Below are positions 9,151-17,781 of a DNA stretch of 64,000 bases, piece by piece. A program made the position numbers and the translations under genes. Source of the DNA: an uncultured Oscillospiraceae bacterium. Lineage in GTDB: Bacteria; Bacillota; Clostridia; Oscillospirales; Oscillospiraceae. The notes beneath the pieces were generated by a model. It worked only from the letters and a program-made list of their open reading frames with translations. It ran no database searches and was not told the origin of the DNA. The stretch is taken from NCBI GenBank assembly GCA_934561515.1, contig CAKTGM010000005.1, positions 42,751-106,750 of the forward strand. Reading direction: 5' to 3'. Each line of letters starts with the position of its first letter. Within the stretch, counting starts at the first letter, position 1.

Positions 9151-10422
9151 ATGAGCAGTATGCCGGCAAAGGAATTGCTGCGTTTCATTCAGGATAGTCC
9201 CACCTGCTACCATGTGACCGAGAACATTCGAAAGAAGCTTCTCGAAAACGGCTACACCGAGCTTTCCGAGCGCGAGAGATGGACGCTTGCGCCGGGCAAG
9301 CGCTATTTTGTCCAGCGCAACAGCTCGAGCACCATCGCCTTCCGCGTGCCGGAGACGCTCACGGGCGGCTTTGCGATGGCGGCGGCGCACTCCGATTCGC
9401 CGACCTTCCGCCTCAAGGAGCACCCCGACCGCCGCAGCGCGCACTATGTCCAGCTCTCCACCGAAAAGTACGGCGGGATGCTGATGTCGACGTGGTTCGA
9501 CCGTCCGCTCTCCGTCGCGGGGCGCATCTTTGTGCGCGAAAACGGTGCGATCGCGGAAAAGCTCGTGAATGTCGACCACGATCTTCTTGTGATCCCCAAT
9601 GTCGCCATCCACATGAACCGCACGGCGAACGACGGCATGAAGTACATGGCGAACGTCGACACGCTGCCGCTGCTCGGCGGGAAGGAAAGCGGCGGCATCC
9701 TGCCCATCGTTGCAAAGGCTGCGGGCGTTGCGGAGGGCGACATCCTCGGCAGCGACCTCTTCCTCTACTGCCGCGGCGAAGGGACCTTCCTCGGCGAGAA
9801 CGAGGAATACATCCTCTCGCCCAAGCTCGACGATCTCGAGTGCGCCTGCGGCTGCCTTGAGGGTCTGCTGAATGCAAAGGAGAGCGGGAGCATCGCCGTC
9901 TGCTGCATTTTCGATAACGAGGAGGTCGGCTCGGCGACCAAGCAGGGCGCGGGCTCTACCTTCCTGCGCGATACGCTGCGCCGCATCGCCCTGTGCCTCG
10001 GAAAAGACGAGCAGGACCTCCAGATGATGCTCGCGCGCAGCTTCCTCGTCTCGGCGGACAATGCGCACGCCCAGCACCCCAACCACGGCGAGTACGCCGA
10101 CCCCGACAACTGCCCCTACATGAACGAGGGCGTGGTCATCAAGTTCAACGCCAATCAGCGCTATGCGACCGACGGCCGCTCCTGCGCCGTTTTCCGCGGC
10201 GTGTGCGAGCGCGCGGGCGTTCCCGTGCAGGTCATGTCCAACCGATCCGACCTCCCCGGCGGCTCGACGCTCGGCTCCATCGCCGATACGCTCGTGCCGG
10301 TGAGCACCGTGGACATCGGCCTGCCCCAGCTTGCGATGCACTCGAGCTGGGAGACGGCGGGCGTGCAGGACTACGAAGCCCTTGTGCGCGTGATGACAGA
10401 GTACTACGGCAGCGCGCTGTAG
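9151..10422 (+). CDS. M18 family aminopeptidase
   Basis: Cytosolic dinuclear zinc aminopeptidase (423 residues, normal for M18), releasing N-terminal residues, often acidic, from peptides. Metal-binding landmarks are AAHSDSPTFRLK (His-x-Asp), IFDNEEVGSATKQGAGST with the catalytic Glu-Glu pair, SADNAHAQHPN, and a C-terminal MHSSWE His. Start ATG 9151 has GCGGAGG 7 nt upstream; an in-frame ATG at 9160 is a weaker alternative. It has its own promoter and is followed by the deoC promoter, so it is probably monocistronic. Confidence 0.95.
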   Translation: MSSMPAKELLRFIQDSPTCYHVTENIRKKLLENGYTELSERERWTLAPGKRYFVQRNSSSTIAFRVPETLTGGFAMAAAHSDSPTFRLKEHPDRRSAHYVQLSTEKYGGMLMSTWFDRPLSVAGRIFVRENGAIAEKLVNVDHDLLVIPNVAIHMNRTANDGMKYMANVDTLPLLGGKESGGILPIVAKAAGVAEGDILGSDLFLYCRGEGTFLGENEEYILSPKLDDLECACGCLEGLLNAKESGSIAVCCIFDNEEVGSATKQGAGSTFLRDTLRRIALCLGKDEQDLQMMLARSFLVSADNAHAQHPNHGEYADPDNCPYMNEGVVIKFNANQRYATDGRSCAVFRGVCERAGVPVQVMSNRSDLPGGSTLGSIADTLVPVSTVDIGLPQLAMHSSWETAGVQDYEALVRVMTEYYGSAL

Positions 10423-10442
10423 GATATTTTGCCTGCGGCGCA

Positions 10443-10471
10443 TGGACAAAGCGGCAAAAGTATGATAAAAT
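10443..10471 (+). promoter_or_regulatory. Promoter of deoC operon
   Basis: TGGACA (10443-10448), 17 bp, TAAAAT (10466-10471), with TG at 10463-10464 forming an extended -10. Confidence 0.75.
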
Positions 10472-10524
10472 AACTCACTTTTCATACAAAATCCGCCTTC
10501 AACAACAGAAAGGAAGAAAATACA

Positions 10525-11214
10525 ATGGACGTTAAGGAAATTTTGAAGCACGTGGACCATACCCTCCTCAAGCAGACGGCAACGTGGGAGGAGATCAAGG
10601 AGATCTGCGACGACGGCATGAAGTACGGCTGCGCGAGCGTCTGCATCCCGCAGACCTTTGTCAATCACGCCGCGCACTATGTCGCCGAGCAGCAGCACTA
10701 CGGCTTTGGCCAGCTGCCCATCTGCACGGTCATCGGCTTCCCCAACGGCTATACCCCCAGCGGCATCAAGTGCATGGAGGCTGAGACCGCCGTGGCCGAC
10801 GGCGCGACCGAGATCGACATGGTCATCAACCTCGGCTGGGTGAAGGAAGGCCAGTACGATAAAATCCTTCAGGAGATCAACTCCGTGAAGATCTCCTGCC
10901 ACGGCAACATTTTGAAGGTCATCATCGAGACCTGCCTTCTCACCGAAGAGGAGAAGATCAGGCTCTGCGAGGTCGTCTCTGCCTCCCACGCCGACTACAT
11001 CAAGACCTCCACGGGCTTTGCCGGCGGCGGCGCGACCCGCGAGGACGTCGCCCTCATGGTGAAGCACATGACGAGCGGCAAGAAGGTCAAGGCCGCCGGC
11101 GGTATCGGCAGCTTGCAGGATGCCGAGGACTTCCTGAACCTCGGCGCCGACCGTCTCGGCACCTCCCGCATCGTCAAGGCGGTGAAGGAGCTCGAGGAAA
11201 AGGGCCAGTTTTAA
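10525..11214 (+). CDS. deoC: Deoxyribose-phosphate aldolase
   Basis: Class I aldolase that splits 2-deoxyribose 5-phosphate into glyceraldehyde 3-phosphate and acetaldehyde in deoxynucleoside breakdown. It has 229 residues, the normal size. The Schiff-base lysine is K160 in DYIKTSTGF; Asp98 in EIDMV and a second lysine near 190 in VKAAGGI complete the active site. It is first of deoC-deoD-udk, spaced 26 bp from deoD, so the operon links deoxyribose phosphate removal with nucleoside phosphorolysis. Confidence 0.96.
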   Translation: MDVKEILKHVDHTLLKQTATWEEIKEICDDGMKYGCASVCIPQTFVNHAAHYVAEQQHYGFGQLPICTVIGFPNGYTPSGIKCMEAETAVADGATEIDMVINLGWVKEGQYDKILQEINSVKISCHGNILKVIIETCLLTEEEKIRLCEVVSASHADYIKTSTGFAGGGATREDVALMVKHMTSGKKVKAAGGIGSLQDAEDFLNLGADRLGTSRIVKAVKELEEKGQF

Positions 11215-11240
11215 GGAATTAAGAAAGAAGAGGGATCAAT

Positions 11241-11957
11241 ATGCCGACTCCGCACAACAGCGCCGTAAAAGGCGATTTTGCCAAAACCGTCCTGATGCCC
11301 GGCGACCCGCTGCGCGCGAAGTTCATCGCCGAGACGTTTTTGGATGAGCCGAAGCTCGTCAACAACGTCCGCGGCGTGCAGGGCTACACGGGGACTTACA
11401 AGGGCGTGCCCGTCAGCGTGATGGCCAGCGGCATGGGAATGCCGTCCATCGGCATCTATTCCTACGAGCTTTTCACGCAGTACGATGTGGATAACATCAT
11501 CCGCGTCGGCTCGGCGGGCGCCCTCCAGAAAGAGCTCAAGCTCGGCAGCATCGTTGCGGGCATGGGCGCGTGCACCAACTCAAGCTACGCTGCGCAGTAC
11601 GGCCTTAACGGGACGTTCGCGCCCATCGCGGACTTTGCGCTGCTTTCCGCCGCCGTGCAGTCGGCAAAGGAGCTGGGGCTCGAAATGCCCGTTGGCAACC
11701 TCTACTCCTCCGATACGTTCTACGACGCTTCCGCCTCCTCCCTCAAGTGGGCGGAGATGGGCGTGCTCGCCATCGAGATGGAGGCCGCCGCCCTCTACTG
11801 CAACGCCGCCTACACGAAAAAGCGCGGCCTTTCGATCTGCTCCGTTTCCGACAATATCGTTACCGGCGAGGAGCTCTCGCCCGAGCAGCGGCAGACGGGC
11901 TTTATCAATATGATGAAGCTCGCGCTCGAAACGGCTGTGAAGATGGCGGCGCTCTGA
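11241..11957 (+). CDS. deoD: Purine-nucleoside phosphorylase, DeoD type
   Basis: Cleaves purine (deoxy)nucleosides with phosphate to base plus (deoxy)ribose 1-phosphate. The 238-residue protein has the hexameric DeoD-type signature: VLMPGDPLRAKFIAE near the N-terminus (phosphate site), ASGMGMPSIGIYSYEL, and the C-terminal SVSDNIVTGEEL block containing the catalytic Asp. EMEAAALY carries the ribose-binding Glu. The product feeds deoC after isomerisation, and the nucleoside importer at 14.9-20 kb could supply substrate. Confidence 0.95.
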   Translation: MPTPHNSAVKGDFAKTVLMPGDPLRAKFIAETFLDEPKLVNNVRGVQGYTGTYKGVPVSVMASGMGMPSIGIYSYELFTQYDVDNIIRVGSAGALQKELKLGSIVAGMGACTNSSYAAQYGLNGTFAPIADFALLSAAVQSAKELGLEMPVGNLYSSDTFYDASASSLKWAEMGVLAIEMEAAALYCNAAYTKKRGLSICSVSDNIVTGEELSPEQRQTGFINMMKLALETAVKMAAL

Positions 11958-11983
11958 ATCTGCAAAAAAGGAGATACCATGCC

Positions 11984-12910
11984 ATGCGCGTGATCGATAT
12001 TGAAAACATTGTGACGAATATGCGGGACGATACCCGCTTTGTCCTGCGCTGCGAGGAGGTCTTCCACGATAAGATCAGCTCCGCCGCGGCGAGCATTTTG
12101 ATGAACAAGCGCCAGAAGCCCATCGTCTGCCTCACAGGCCCGAGCGGCTCGGGCAAGACGACGACGGCCATGCGCCTGCGCGAATACCTTGAAAACCTCG
12201 GCGTGAAGGTATGTATGCTCAGCATGGACAACTTCTTCCTCCCGCTCGCGGAGCGCCCGCCCGAGGCGAGCGACTGGGAGTCGCCCTACTGTGTGAACCG
12301 CCAGTGGCTCATCGACGATATCCACCGCCTGATGGACGGCGAGCTCGTCAAGCTGCCGGTTTACAATTTTAAGGACGGCATCGTCGGCGGCTACAAGCCC
12401 ATGCAGGGCGACAAGGACGCCATCATCATCGCCGAGGGCATCCATATGCTCAACCCTCTCATCTTCGATGAGCTCAAGGGCGAGGCCACGGGCGTTTACG
12501 TCGCCCCGCGCACGCGCATCATCACCGAGAAGGACCGCATCGTCCGTCCCGAGCAGCTGCGCGTGGCGCGCCGCATGATCCGCGACTATCAGGGCCGCGG
12601 CCATTCCCTGCGCCAGACGGTCGAGCGCGCCGAGAGCGTCGACCGCGGCGAGCAGAACTACATCATGCCCAATAAGCCCAACGCGAGCATCCACATCGAC
12701 ACCTTCCACGACTATGAGCCGTGCATCCTCGCGCGCTACCTCAAGGACATTCCGGAGTTTTACAGCCAGCTGGACGATGCCTTCATCGCAGACCACGGGC
12801 TGAGCGACCTCTTCGACGTTGTCAACTCCGTGCCGCCGCTCAGAACCGATTATGTGCCGCGCGACTCCATCGTGCGCGAGTTTGTCGGCGGCAGCTGCTT
12901 TGAGTATTAA
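11984..12910 (+). CDS. Uridine kinase-like P-loop nucleoside kinase
   Basis: P-loop kinase of the Udk/phosphoribulokinase family, 308 residues. The Walker A loop GPSGSGKTT is at residues 52-60 and is followed by a base-binding region with SMDNFFLPLAERPPE and by a typical lid with RIVRPEQLRVARRMIRDY. It is longer than classic Udk (about 210), with an N-terminal helix before the P-loop and a C-terminal extension. Start ATG 11984 is used because the earlier ATG at 11979 is out of frame and stops after four codons. It is third in the deo operon, so nucleoside phosphorylation is likely, though the exact substrate is not proven. Confidence 0.85.
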   Translation: MRVIDIENIVTNMRDDTRFVLRCEEVFHDKISSAAASILMNKRQKPIVCLTGPSGSGKTTTAMRLREYLENLGVKVCMLSMDNFFLPLAERPPEASDWESPYCVNRQWLIDDIHRLMDGELVKLPVYNFKDGIVGGYKPMQGDKDAIIIAEGIHMLNPLIFDELKGEATGVYVAPRTRIITEKDRIVRPEQLRVARRMIRDYQGRGHSLRQTVERAESVDRGEQNYIMPNKPNASIHIDTFHDYEPCILARYLKDIPEFYSQLDDAFIADHGLSDLFDVVNSVPPLRTDYVPRDSIVREFVGGSCFEY

Positions 12911-13008
12911 ATGGTCGAAAAGTGAAAACAAATAGTAATCTGGAATCAGAATGATCCGGAACGGAATCGAAATTTGCCCCATCCGGGCGGAAAAAGGAGG
13001 AATGGGAC

Positions 13009-13524
13009 GTGCGTTCTGACGAGCGGCGAAAGGCCATTGCCGATGTGCTGCGCGCATCGGACGGGCCCATCAGCGCCTCTGCGCTGGCGGAGAAATTCTC
13101 CGTTTCGCGCCAGATCATCGTGGGCGATATCGCGCTTCTGCGTTCCTCCGGCGAGGAGATCCTCGCCACCCCGCGCGGCTATGTGACGCCGAAGGAGGCG
13201 CGCGGCCTTCTCCGCCACATCGCGGTGAAGCACACGCCGCAGCAGATGGAGGACGAGCTCAACACCATCGTCGACAACGGCTGCACGGTGATCGACGTGA
13301 CCGTTGAGCACCCGGTCTACGGGCAGCTCACCGGCCCCTTGCAGATCGCAAGCCGCTACGAGGTCGGGCAGTTCATCGAGCGGTGCAGGAATGCAGAGCC
13401 GCTCTCCCGCCTGACCGACGGCATCCACCTCCATACGCTCCTCTGCCCCGACGAGGCGGCCTTCGAGCGCACGAAGCGCGCGCTGCGCGCGCTCGGCGTT
13501 CTGCTGGAGGAAAACGGAAATTAA
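13009..13524 (+). CDS. niaR: NiaR-type transcriptional repressor (HTH_11 plus 3H domain)
   Basis: Niacin-responsive repressor family (YrxA/TM1602), 171 residues. A winged HTH occupies about residues 1-60 (ISASALAEKFSVSRQIIVGDI). The 3H ligand domain follows, with the named histidines visible in TVEHPVYG and GIHLHTL plus one around VKHTPQQ. The start is GTG at 13009 with AGGAGG 8 nt before; the nearby ATG at 13002 stops after five codons. A strong palindromic site lies 30 bp downstream on the promoter of the next gene, the expected arrangement for a regulator and its target. Confidence 0.9.
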   Translation: MRSDERRKAIADVLRASDGPISASALAEKFSVSRQIIVGDIALLRSSGEEILATPRGYVTPKEARGLLRHIAVKHTPQQMEDELNTIVDNGCTVIDVTVEHPVYGQLTGPLQIASRYEVGQFIERCRNAEPLSRLTDGIHLHTLLCPDEAAFERTKRALRALGVLLEENGN

Positions 13525-13527
13525 GGG

Positions 13528-13556
13528 TTGACAATCCCGCGACAAACGATTATAGT
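13528..13556 (+). promoter_or_regulatory. Promoter of PfoR-family gene
   Basis: TTGACA (13528-13533), 17 bp, TATAGT (13551-13556): near-consensus sigma-A promoter, with the operator overlapping its -10. Confidence 0.85.
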
Positions 13557-13594
13557 GTCATGGACACGTGTCAAGACACGTTGTCCGTGACACT
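13554..13594 (+). promoter_or_regulatory. Palindromic operator, probable NiaR site
   Basis: Two arms of 19 and 20 nt (13554-13572 and 13575-13594) are inverted copies apart from one extra T and one A/G change, centred on AA; the core is CGTGTC-AA-GACACG. It covers the -10 and transcription start, ideal for repression. NiaR sites are, from memory, built on TGTC/GACA half-sites, and the niaR-type gene is adjacent. An ATTTTTTT tract follows, so a terminator-like reading was considered. Confidence 0.75.
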
Positions 13595-13618
13595 ATTTTT
13601 TTAGGTTGTGAGGATATC

Positions 13619-14692
13619 ATGGGAACAATAAAAGCATTCTGCAAGCGCAAGAACATTGAAGTTTCGGCCAAGCGCTACGGCATTGACGCGCTCGGCGCGA
13701 TGGCACAGGGCCTCTTCTGCTCGCTGCTGATCGGCACGATCATCAAAACGCTCGGCGACCAGCTCGGCGTGCAGTACCTGACGGACATCGGCAAGTACGC
13801 CATGAGCGTCTCGGGCCCGGCGATGGCCGTTGCCATCGGCTACGCGCTCAAGGCTGACCCGATGGTGCTCTTCTCCCTCGCCGCAGTGGGCTGGGCAGCC
13901 AACGCCGAGGGCGGCGCGGGCGGCCCGCTTGCCGTTCTCATCATCGCCATCGTCGCCGCCGAGTGCGGCAAGGCCGTGAGCAAGGAGACAAAGATCGACA
14001 TTCTCGTCACGCCCGCCGTGACGATCTTAGTCGGCGTGGCGCTCGCCAAGTGGATCGCGCCGCCCATCGGCACGGTCGCTTCCGCCTTCGGTATCGTCAT
14101 CGACAACGCGACCAAGCTCCAGCCGTTCTGGATGGGCATTGCCGTTTCCGTGCTCGTGGGCATCGCGCTCACGCTGCCCATCTCCTCCGCCGCCATCTGC
14201 TCGGTGCTGGGCCTTACGGGTCTCGCCGGCGGCGCGGCTGTTGCGGGCTGCTGCGCGCAGATGGTCGGCTTTGCCGTGATGAGCTTCAAGGAAAACCGCT
14301 GGGGCGGCCTTGTCTCGCAGGGTCTCGGCACCTCCATGCTCCAGATGCCCAACATCGTCCGCAATCCCCGCGTGTGGATCGCGCCGACGCTCGCCTCCGC
14401 CATCACCGGCCCCATCGCCACGTGCGTATTCCATCTTGAGATGAACGGCGCGCCGATCAACTCCGGCATGGGCACCTGCGGCCTTTGCGGACCCATCGGC
14501 GTGTGGACGGGCTGGCTTGCCCCCACGGAGGACGCCATTGCCAAGGGCGCGGTGGCCATCAGCGCAACGGGCTTCGACTGGCTGGGCCTCGTGCTCGTTG
14601 CCATCGTGCTGCCCGCGATCCTCGCGCCGGCCATCAATATGGTCTGCCGCCGCCTCGGCTGGGTCAAGGACGGCGACCTGAAGCTCGACTGA
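13619..14692 (+). CDS. PfoR/PTS EIIC-like membrane protein (PF13303 type)
   Basis: Polytopic membrane protein, 357 residues, about nine to ten hydrophobic segments, of the PTS_EIIC_2/PfoR family. Members are annotated as PTS EIIC or as regulators; no EIIA or EIIB gene is near. Glycine-rich stretches are visible (NAEGGAGGPLAVL, GMGTCGLCGPIGVWTGWLAP). ATG 13619 has GTGAGG close upstream; upstream in-frame codons run through the operator and are rejected. The operator on its promoter and the adjacent niaR-type gene suggest niacin-dependent expression and possibly uptake of a pyridine compound. That function is inferred, not known for this family. Confidence 0.82.
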   Translation: MGTIKAFCKRKNIEVSAKRYGIDALGAMAQGLFCSLLIGTIIKTLGDQLGVQYLTDIGKYAMSVSGPAMAVAIGYALKADPMVLFSLAAVGWAANAEGGAGGPLAVLIIAIVAAECGKAVSKETKIDILVTPAVTILVGVALAKWIAPPIGTVASAFGIVIDNATKLQPFWMGIAVSVLVGIALTLPISSAAICSVLGLTGLAGGAAVAGCCAQMVGFAVMSFKENRWGGLVSQGLGTSMLQMPNIVRNPRVWIAPTLASAITGPIATCVFHLEMNGAPINSGMGTCGLCGPIGVWTGWLAPTEDAIAKGAVAISATGFDWLGLVLVAIVLPAILAPAINMVCRRLGWVKDGDLKLD

Positions 14693-14752
14693 GTGTAAAA
14701 ATTGTGTACTTTTTGTAAAGAATAGTGCCGATTATCATGAAAAAAGTAAAAT

Positions 14753-14780
14753 GGCGGAGAATCAGTCTTGATTCTCCGCC
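14753..14780 (+). terminator. Hairpin terminator after PfoR-family gene
   Basis: Perfect 12-bp stem, GGCGGAGAATCA and complement, 4-nt loop, followed by a weak T-rich tract (TCGTCTTT). On the minus strand it is followed by a better T-run. Its right arm contains the -35 of the next promoter. Confidence 0.7.
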
Positions 14781-14796
14781 TCGTCTTTGCTATACT
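14768..14796 (+). promoter_or_regulatory. Promoter of BMP lipoprotein gene
   Basis: TTGATT (14768-14773, inside the preceding terminator stem), 17 bp, TATACT (14791-14796). A leader of about 75 nt follows with short hairpins (AGTGCC/GGCACT); no purine riboswitch pattern was found in it. Confidence 0.75.
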
Positions 14797-14877
14797 ATGG
14801 AGCAGAGTGCCGCTGGCACTTCAAATAAACCGGAAGGCGGGTTTCCACCGGCCGGGAGAATAAGAAAGGATAGAAGA

Positions 14878-16047
14878 ATGAAGAAGTTTTTTGCAATGCT
14901 TCTCGCTCTCGTCATGGTGCTGTCCCTTGTTGCCTGCGGCGATAAGAAGACCGACGACAACCAGGACAACAACACCGACGACCAGCAGCAGGAAGAACCC
15001 ATCACCTACACCAACCCCGACGACATCGAGGACAACATGACGTCCGAGGACGGCAAGTATGAAGTCGCTTTCGTCACCGACGTTGGCCAGCTGAAGGACA
15101 AGTCCTTCAACCAGGGCACTTTCGATGGCGTGAAGCTCTACGCTGCCAACAACGGCCTGAGCTACAAGTACTATCAGCCCGCCAACGGCGATCAGGCGAC
15201 CGATGACGACCGCTACGACGCCATGAAGGCTGCCGTGGACGGCGGCGCCAAGGTCATCGTCTGCGCCGGCTTCATGCAGGGCGCTGCCCTCGAGAAGGCT
15301 GCTAAGGAATTCACCGACACCAAGTTCGTCTTCATCGACGGTTGGTCCCTCGGCCTTGACAACGTTGCGGGTATCTCCTTCAACGAAGAGCAGTGCGGCT
15401 ACTTCGCCGGCTACGCTGTCGTCAAGGAAGGCTACGAGAAGCTCGGCTTCACCGGCGGCGGCGGCGGCACGAACCCCGCCTGCATCCGTTACGGCTGGGG
15501 CTTTGCCCAGGGCGCGAACGACGCTGCCAAGGAAATGGATAAGACCGTCGACCTGAACTACTCCTGGGAGTACGGCGCTTCCTTCCAGGCTTCCCCCGAG
15601 CTGCAGACCATGGTCTCCGGCTGGTATGCCAACGGCACTGAGATCGTCTTCGCCTGCGGCGGTTCCATGTTCCAGTCCGTTGCGGCTGCCGCTTCCGCTG
15701 AGGACGGCGCTGTTGTCGGCGTCGACGTCGACCAGTCCGCCGAGTCCGACACCGTTGTGACCTCCGCCATGAAGGGCCTGAGCGACGCTGCCGAGTGGGC
15801 CATCGCCAAGGTTTACGACGGCACCTGGGACGAGATCGGCAACAATGCCACCGCTCTCGGTGTCACTGAGAACGCTGTCGGCCTGCCGACCGCTACCTGG
15901 TCCATGGTGAACTTCACTGTCAAGGATTATGAGGCCCTCTTCCAGAAGGTCTTCAACGGCGAGCTCACCATCGACAACAACTCCGAGATGGCCAACCCCG
16001 CTGAGGGCGGTCTGACCAACGTCAACGTCAACTACATCGGCGGCTAA
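14878..16047 (+). CDS. BMP-family nucleoside-binding lipoprotein
   Basis: Basic membrane protein family (PnrA/BmpA/YufN) solute-binding lipoprotein, 389 residues, expected to bind nucleosides outside the membrane. Signal peptide with lipobox LVAC, Cys at residue 20, then an Asp/Asn/Gln-rich linker. Family blocks seen are FVTDVGQLKDKSFNQGTFDG, a KVIVCAGFMQG strand and FVFIDG. ATG 14878 is preceded by AAAGGAT. It has its own promoter and terminator, separate from the ATPase and permease genes downstream, so the binding protein can be made in excess. The deoC-deoD-udk genes close by agree with nucleoside uptake. Confidence 0.93.
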   Translation: MKKFFAMLLALVMVLSLVACGDKKTDDNQDNNTDDQQQEEPITYTNPDDIEDNMTSEDGKYEVAFVTDVGQLKDKSFNQGTFDGVKLYAANNGLSYKYYQPANGDQATDDDRYDAMKAAVDGGAKVIVCAGFMQGAALEKAAKEFTDTKFVFIDGWSLGLDNVAGISFNEEQCGYFAGYAVVKEGYEKLGFTGGGGGTNPACIRYGWGFAQGANDAAKEMDKTVDLNYSWEYGASFQASPELQTMVSGWYANGTEIVFACGGSMFQSVAAAASAEDGAVVGVDVDQSAESDTVVTSAMKGLSDAAEWAIAKVYDGTWDEIGNNATALGVTENAVGLPTATWSMVNFTVKDYEALFQKVFNGELTIDNNSEMANPAEGGLTNVNVNYIGG

Positions 16048-16070
16048 TTCTCACCACAGCACATAGTGAA

Positions 16071-16103
16071 AGAACGGAAGGCTCCGGCCTTCCGTTCTTT
16101 TTT
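16071..16103 (+). terminator. Terminator after BMP lipoprotein gene
   Basis: 12-bp stem AGAACGGAAGGC with TCCG loop, followed by a T-run. Confidence 0.9.
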
Positions 16104-16136
16104 GCCTTCTGATACAAAATGCCATGAGAAAACCTT

Positions 16137-16165
16137 TTGCTTTTCATGTGGAATTATGATATAGT
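16137..16165 (+). promoter_or_regulatory. Promoter of nucleoside ABC operon
   Basis: TTGCTT (16137-16142), 17 bp, TATAGT (16160-16165) with TG at 16157-16158 (extended -10). Confidence 0.8.
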
Positions 16166-16239
16166 AACTTATAACTATGGATTCCGTCCTCGCAGCGCAG
16201 CGCGTGCGGGCCATCAAAACGGAAGGAGGGCGAAAAAAC

Positions 16240-17781
16240 TTGGAGAATCAGTACGCCATTGAAATGCTGAACATCACCAAAAAATTCCCCGGTATTATCG
16301 CCAACGACAACATCACCCTACAACTGAAAAAGGGCGAGATTCATGCGCTCCTCGGAGAGAACGGCGCAGGAAAATCGACCCTGATGTCGGTGCTCTTCGG
16401 CCTTTACCAGCCCGAAGAGGGCATCATCAAAAAGGACGGCGAGGTCGTGTCCATCAAGGACCCGAACGACGCCACCGCCCTTGGCATCGGCATGGTGCAC
16501 CAGCACTTCAAGCTGGTGGACGTTTTCACGGTGCTCGACAACATCATCCTCGGCGCGGAGACGACGAAGTGCGGCTTTTTGCAGAAGAAAGAGGCGCGCA
16601 AGAAGGTCGAGGAGATCTCCAAGCGCTACGGCCTTGCCGTCGACCTTGACGCAAAGGTCGAGAACATCACCGTCGGTATGCAGCAGCGCGTCGAGATCTT
16701 GAAGATGCTGTATCGCGACAATGAGATCCTCATCTTCGACGAGCCGACCGCAGTGCTCACCCCGCAGGAGATCGAGGAACTGATGTCCACGATGAAGGAG
16801 TTTGCGCGCGAAGGCAAGTCCATCCTCTTCATCTCCCATAAGCTCAACGAGATCATGGAGGTCTCCGACCGCGTGAGCGTTCTGCGCAAGGGCAAGTACA
16901 TCGGCACGGTCAACACGAAGGAGACCAGCAAGCAGGAGCTTTCCAACATGATGGTCGGCCGCCCCGTGCAGCTCGAGGTCACGAAGGACGAGGCCAAGCC
17001 CGCGGGCGAGGTCTTAAAGGTCGATCACCTCTGCGTCCACTCCCACGTGCAGAAGCGCAACGCCGTGAACGACGTTTCCTTCAATGTGCGCGCGGGCGAG
17101 ATCGTCTGCATCGCCGGTATCGACGGCAACGGCCAGACCGAGCTCATCTACGGCCTCACGGGTCTTGACAAGCCCGCCTCCGGTACGATCACGCTCTGCG
17201 GCAAGGATATCTCTCATGCCTCCATCCGCCACCGCGGCGAGCACATGAGCCACATCCCCGAGGACCGCCACAAGCACGGCCTCGTGCTCGACTTCACGCT
17301 CGAGCAGAACATGGTGCTCCAGCGCTTTAACGAGCCGCGCTTTGAAAACCACGGCTTTATCAACAACAAGGCCGTGCGCGACTACGCCGAAGAACTCATC
17401 AAAAAGTTCGACGTGCGCAGCGGTCAGGGCCCCATCACCCGCGCCCGCTCCATGTCCGGCGGCAACCAGCAGAAGGCCATCATCGCCCGCGAGGTCGACC
17501 GCGACAAGGACCTCATCGTCGCCGTGCAGCCCACGCGCGGTCTTGACGTCGGCGCGATCGAGTTCATCCACAGCCAGCTCGTCGCCGAGCGCGACCGCGG
17601 CAAGGCGATCCTGCTCGTTTCGCTCGAGCTGGACGAGGTCATGAGCCTTTCCGACCGCATCCTCGTCATGTACGAGGGCGAGATCGTCGGCGAGCTCGAC
17701 CCCAAGAAAACCACCGTCGAAGAGCTCGGCCTTTACATGGCCGGCGCCAAGCGCACGGCAAAGGAGGAGACGGCAGTATGA
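16240..17781 (+). CDS. Nucleoside ABC importer, duplicated ATPase (NupO/YufO type)
   Basis: Cytoplasmic ATPase with two ABC domains, 513 residues, as in the sugar/nucleoside CUT2-like importers. The first Walker A is GENGAGKST (residues 39-47), with Walker B ILIFDEPTAVLTP. The second half has a degenerate P-loop (GIDGNGQTE) and signature SGGNQQKAIIARE, usual for this family. I take TTG 16240 as start because GGAAGGAGG lies 10 nt upstream; an in-frame ATG at 16177 lacks a site and ATG 16264 would trim the first strand. It overlaps the first permease gene by four bases (ATGA). Confidence 0.9.
   Translation: MENQYAIEMLNITKKFPGIIANDNITLQLKKGEIHALLGENGAGKSTLMSVLFGLYQPEEGIIKKDGEVVSIKDPNDATALGIGMVHQHFKLVDVFTVLDNIILGAETTKCGFLQKKEARKKVEEISKRYGLAVDLDAKVENITVGMQQRVEILKMLYRDNEILIFDEPTAVLTPQEIEELMSTMKEFAREGKSILFISHKLNEIMEVSDRVSVLRKGKYIGTVNTKETSKQELSNMMVGRPVQLEVTKDEAKPAGEVLKVDHLCVHSHVQKRNAVNDVSFNVRAGEIVCIAGIDGNGQTELIYGLTGLDKPASGTITLCGKDISHASIRHRGEHMSHIPEDRHKHGLVLDFTLEQNMVLQRFNEPRFENHGFINNKAVRDYAEELIKKFDVRSGQGPITRARSMSGGNQQKAIIAREVDRDKDLIVAVQPTRGLDVGAIEFIHSQLVAERDRGKAILLVSLELDEVMSLSDRILVMYEGEIVGELDPKKTTVEELGLYMAGAKRTAKEETAV

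Noticed and set aside
13554..13605. Palindrome plus T-run read as a terminator of niaR
   Set aside because: The TTGACA/TATAGT promoter puts the transcription start inside the palindrome, so an operator explains it better; some termination of niaR read-through remains possible.
16166..16239. Purine riboswitch before the nucleoside ABC genes
   Set aside because: ATAACTATGG looked suggestive, but the leader is too short and lacks the paired loops of the class.
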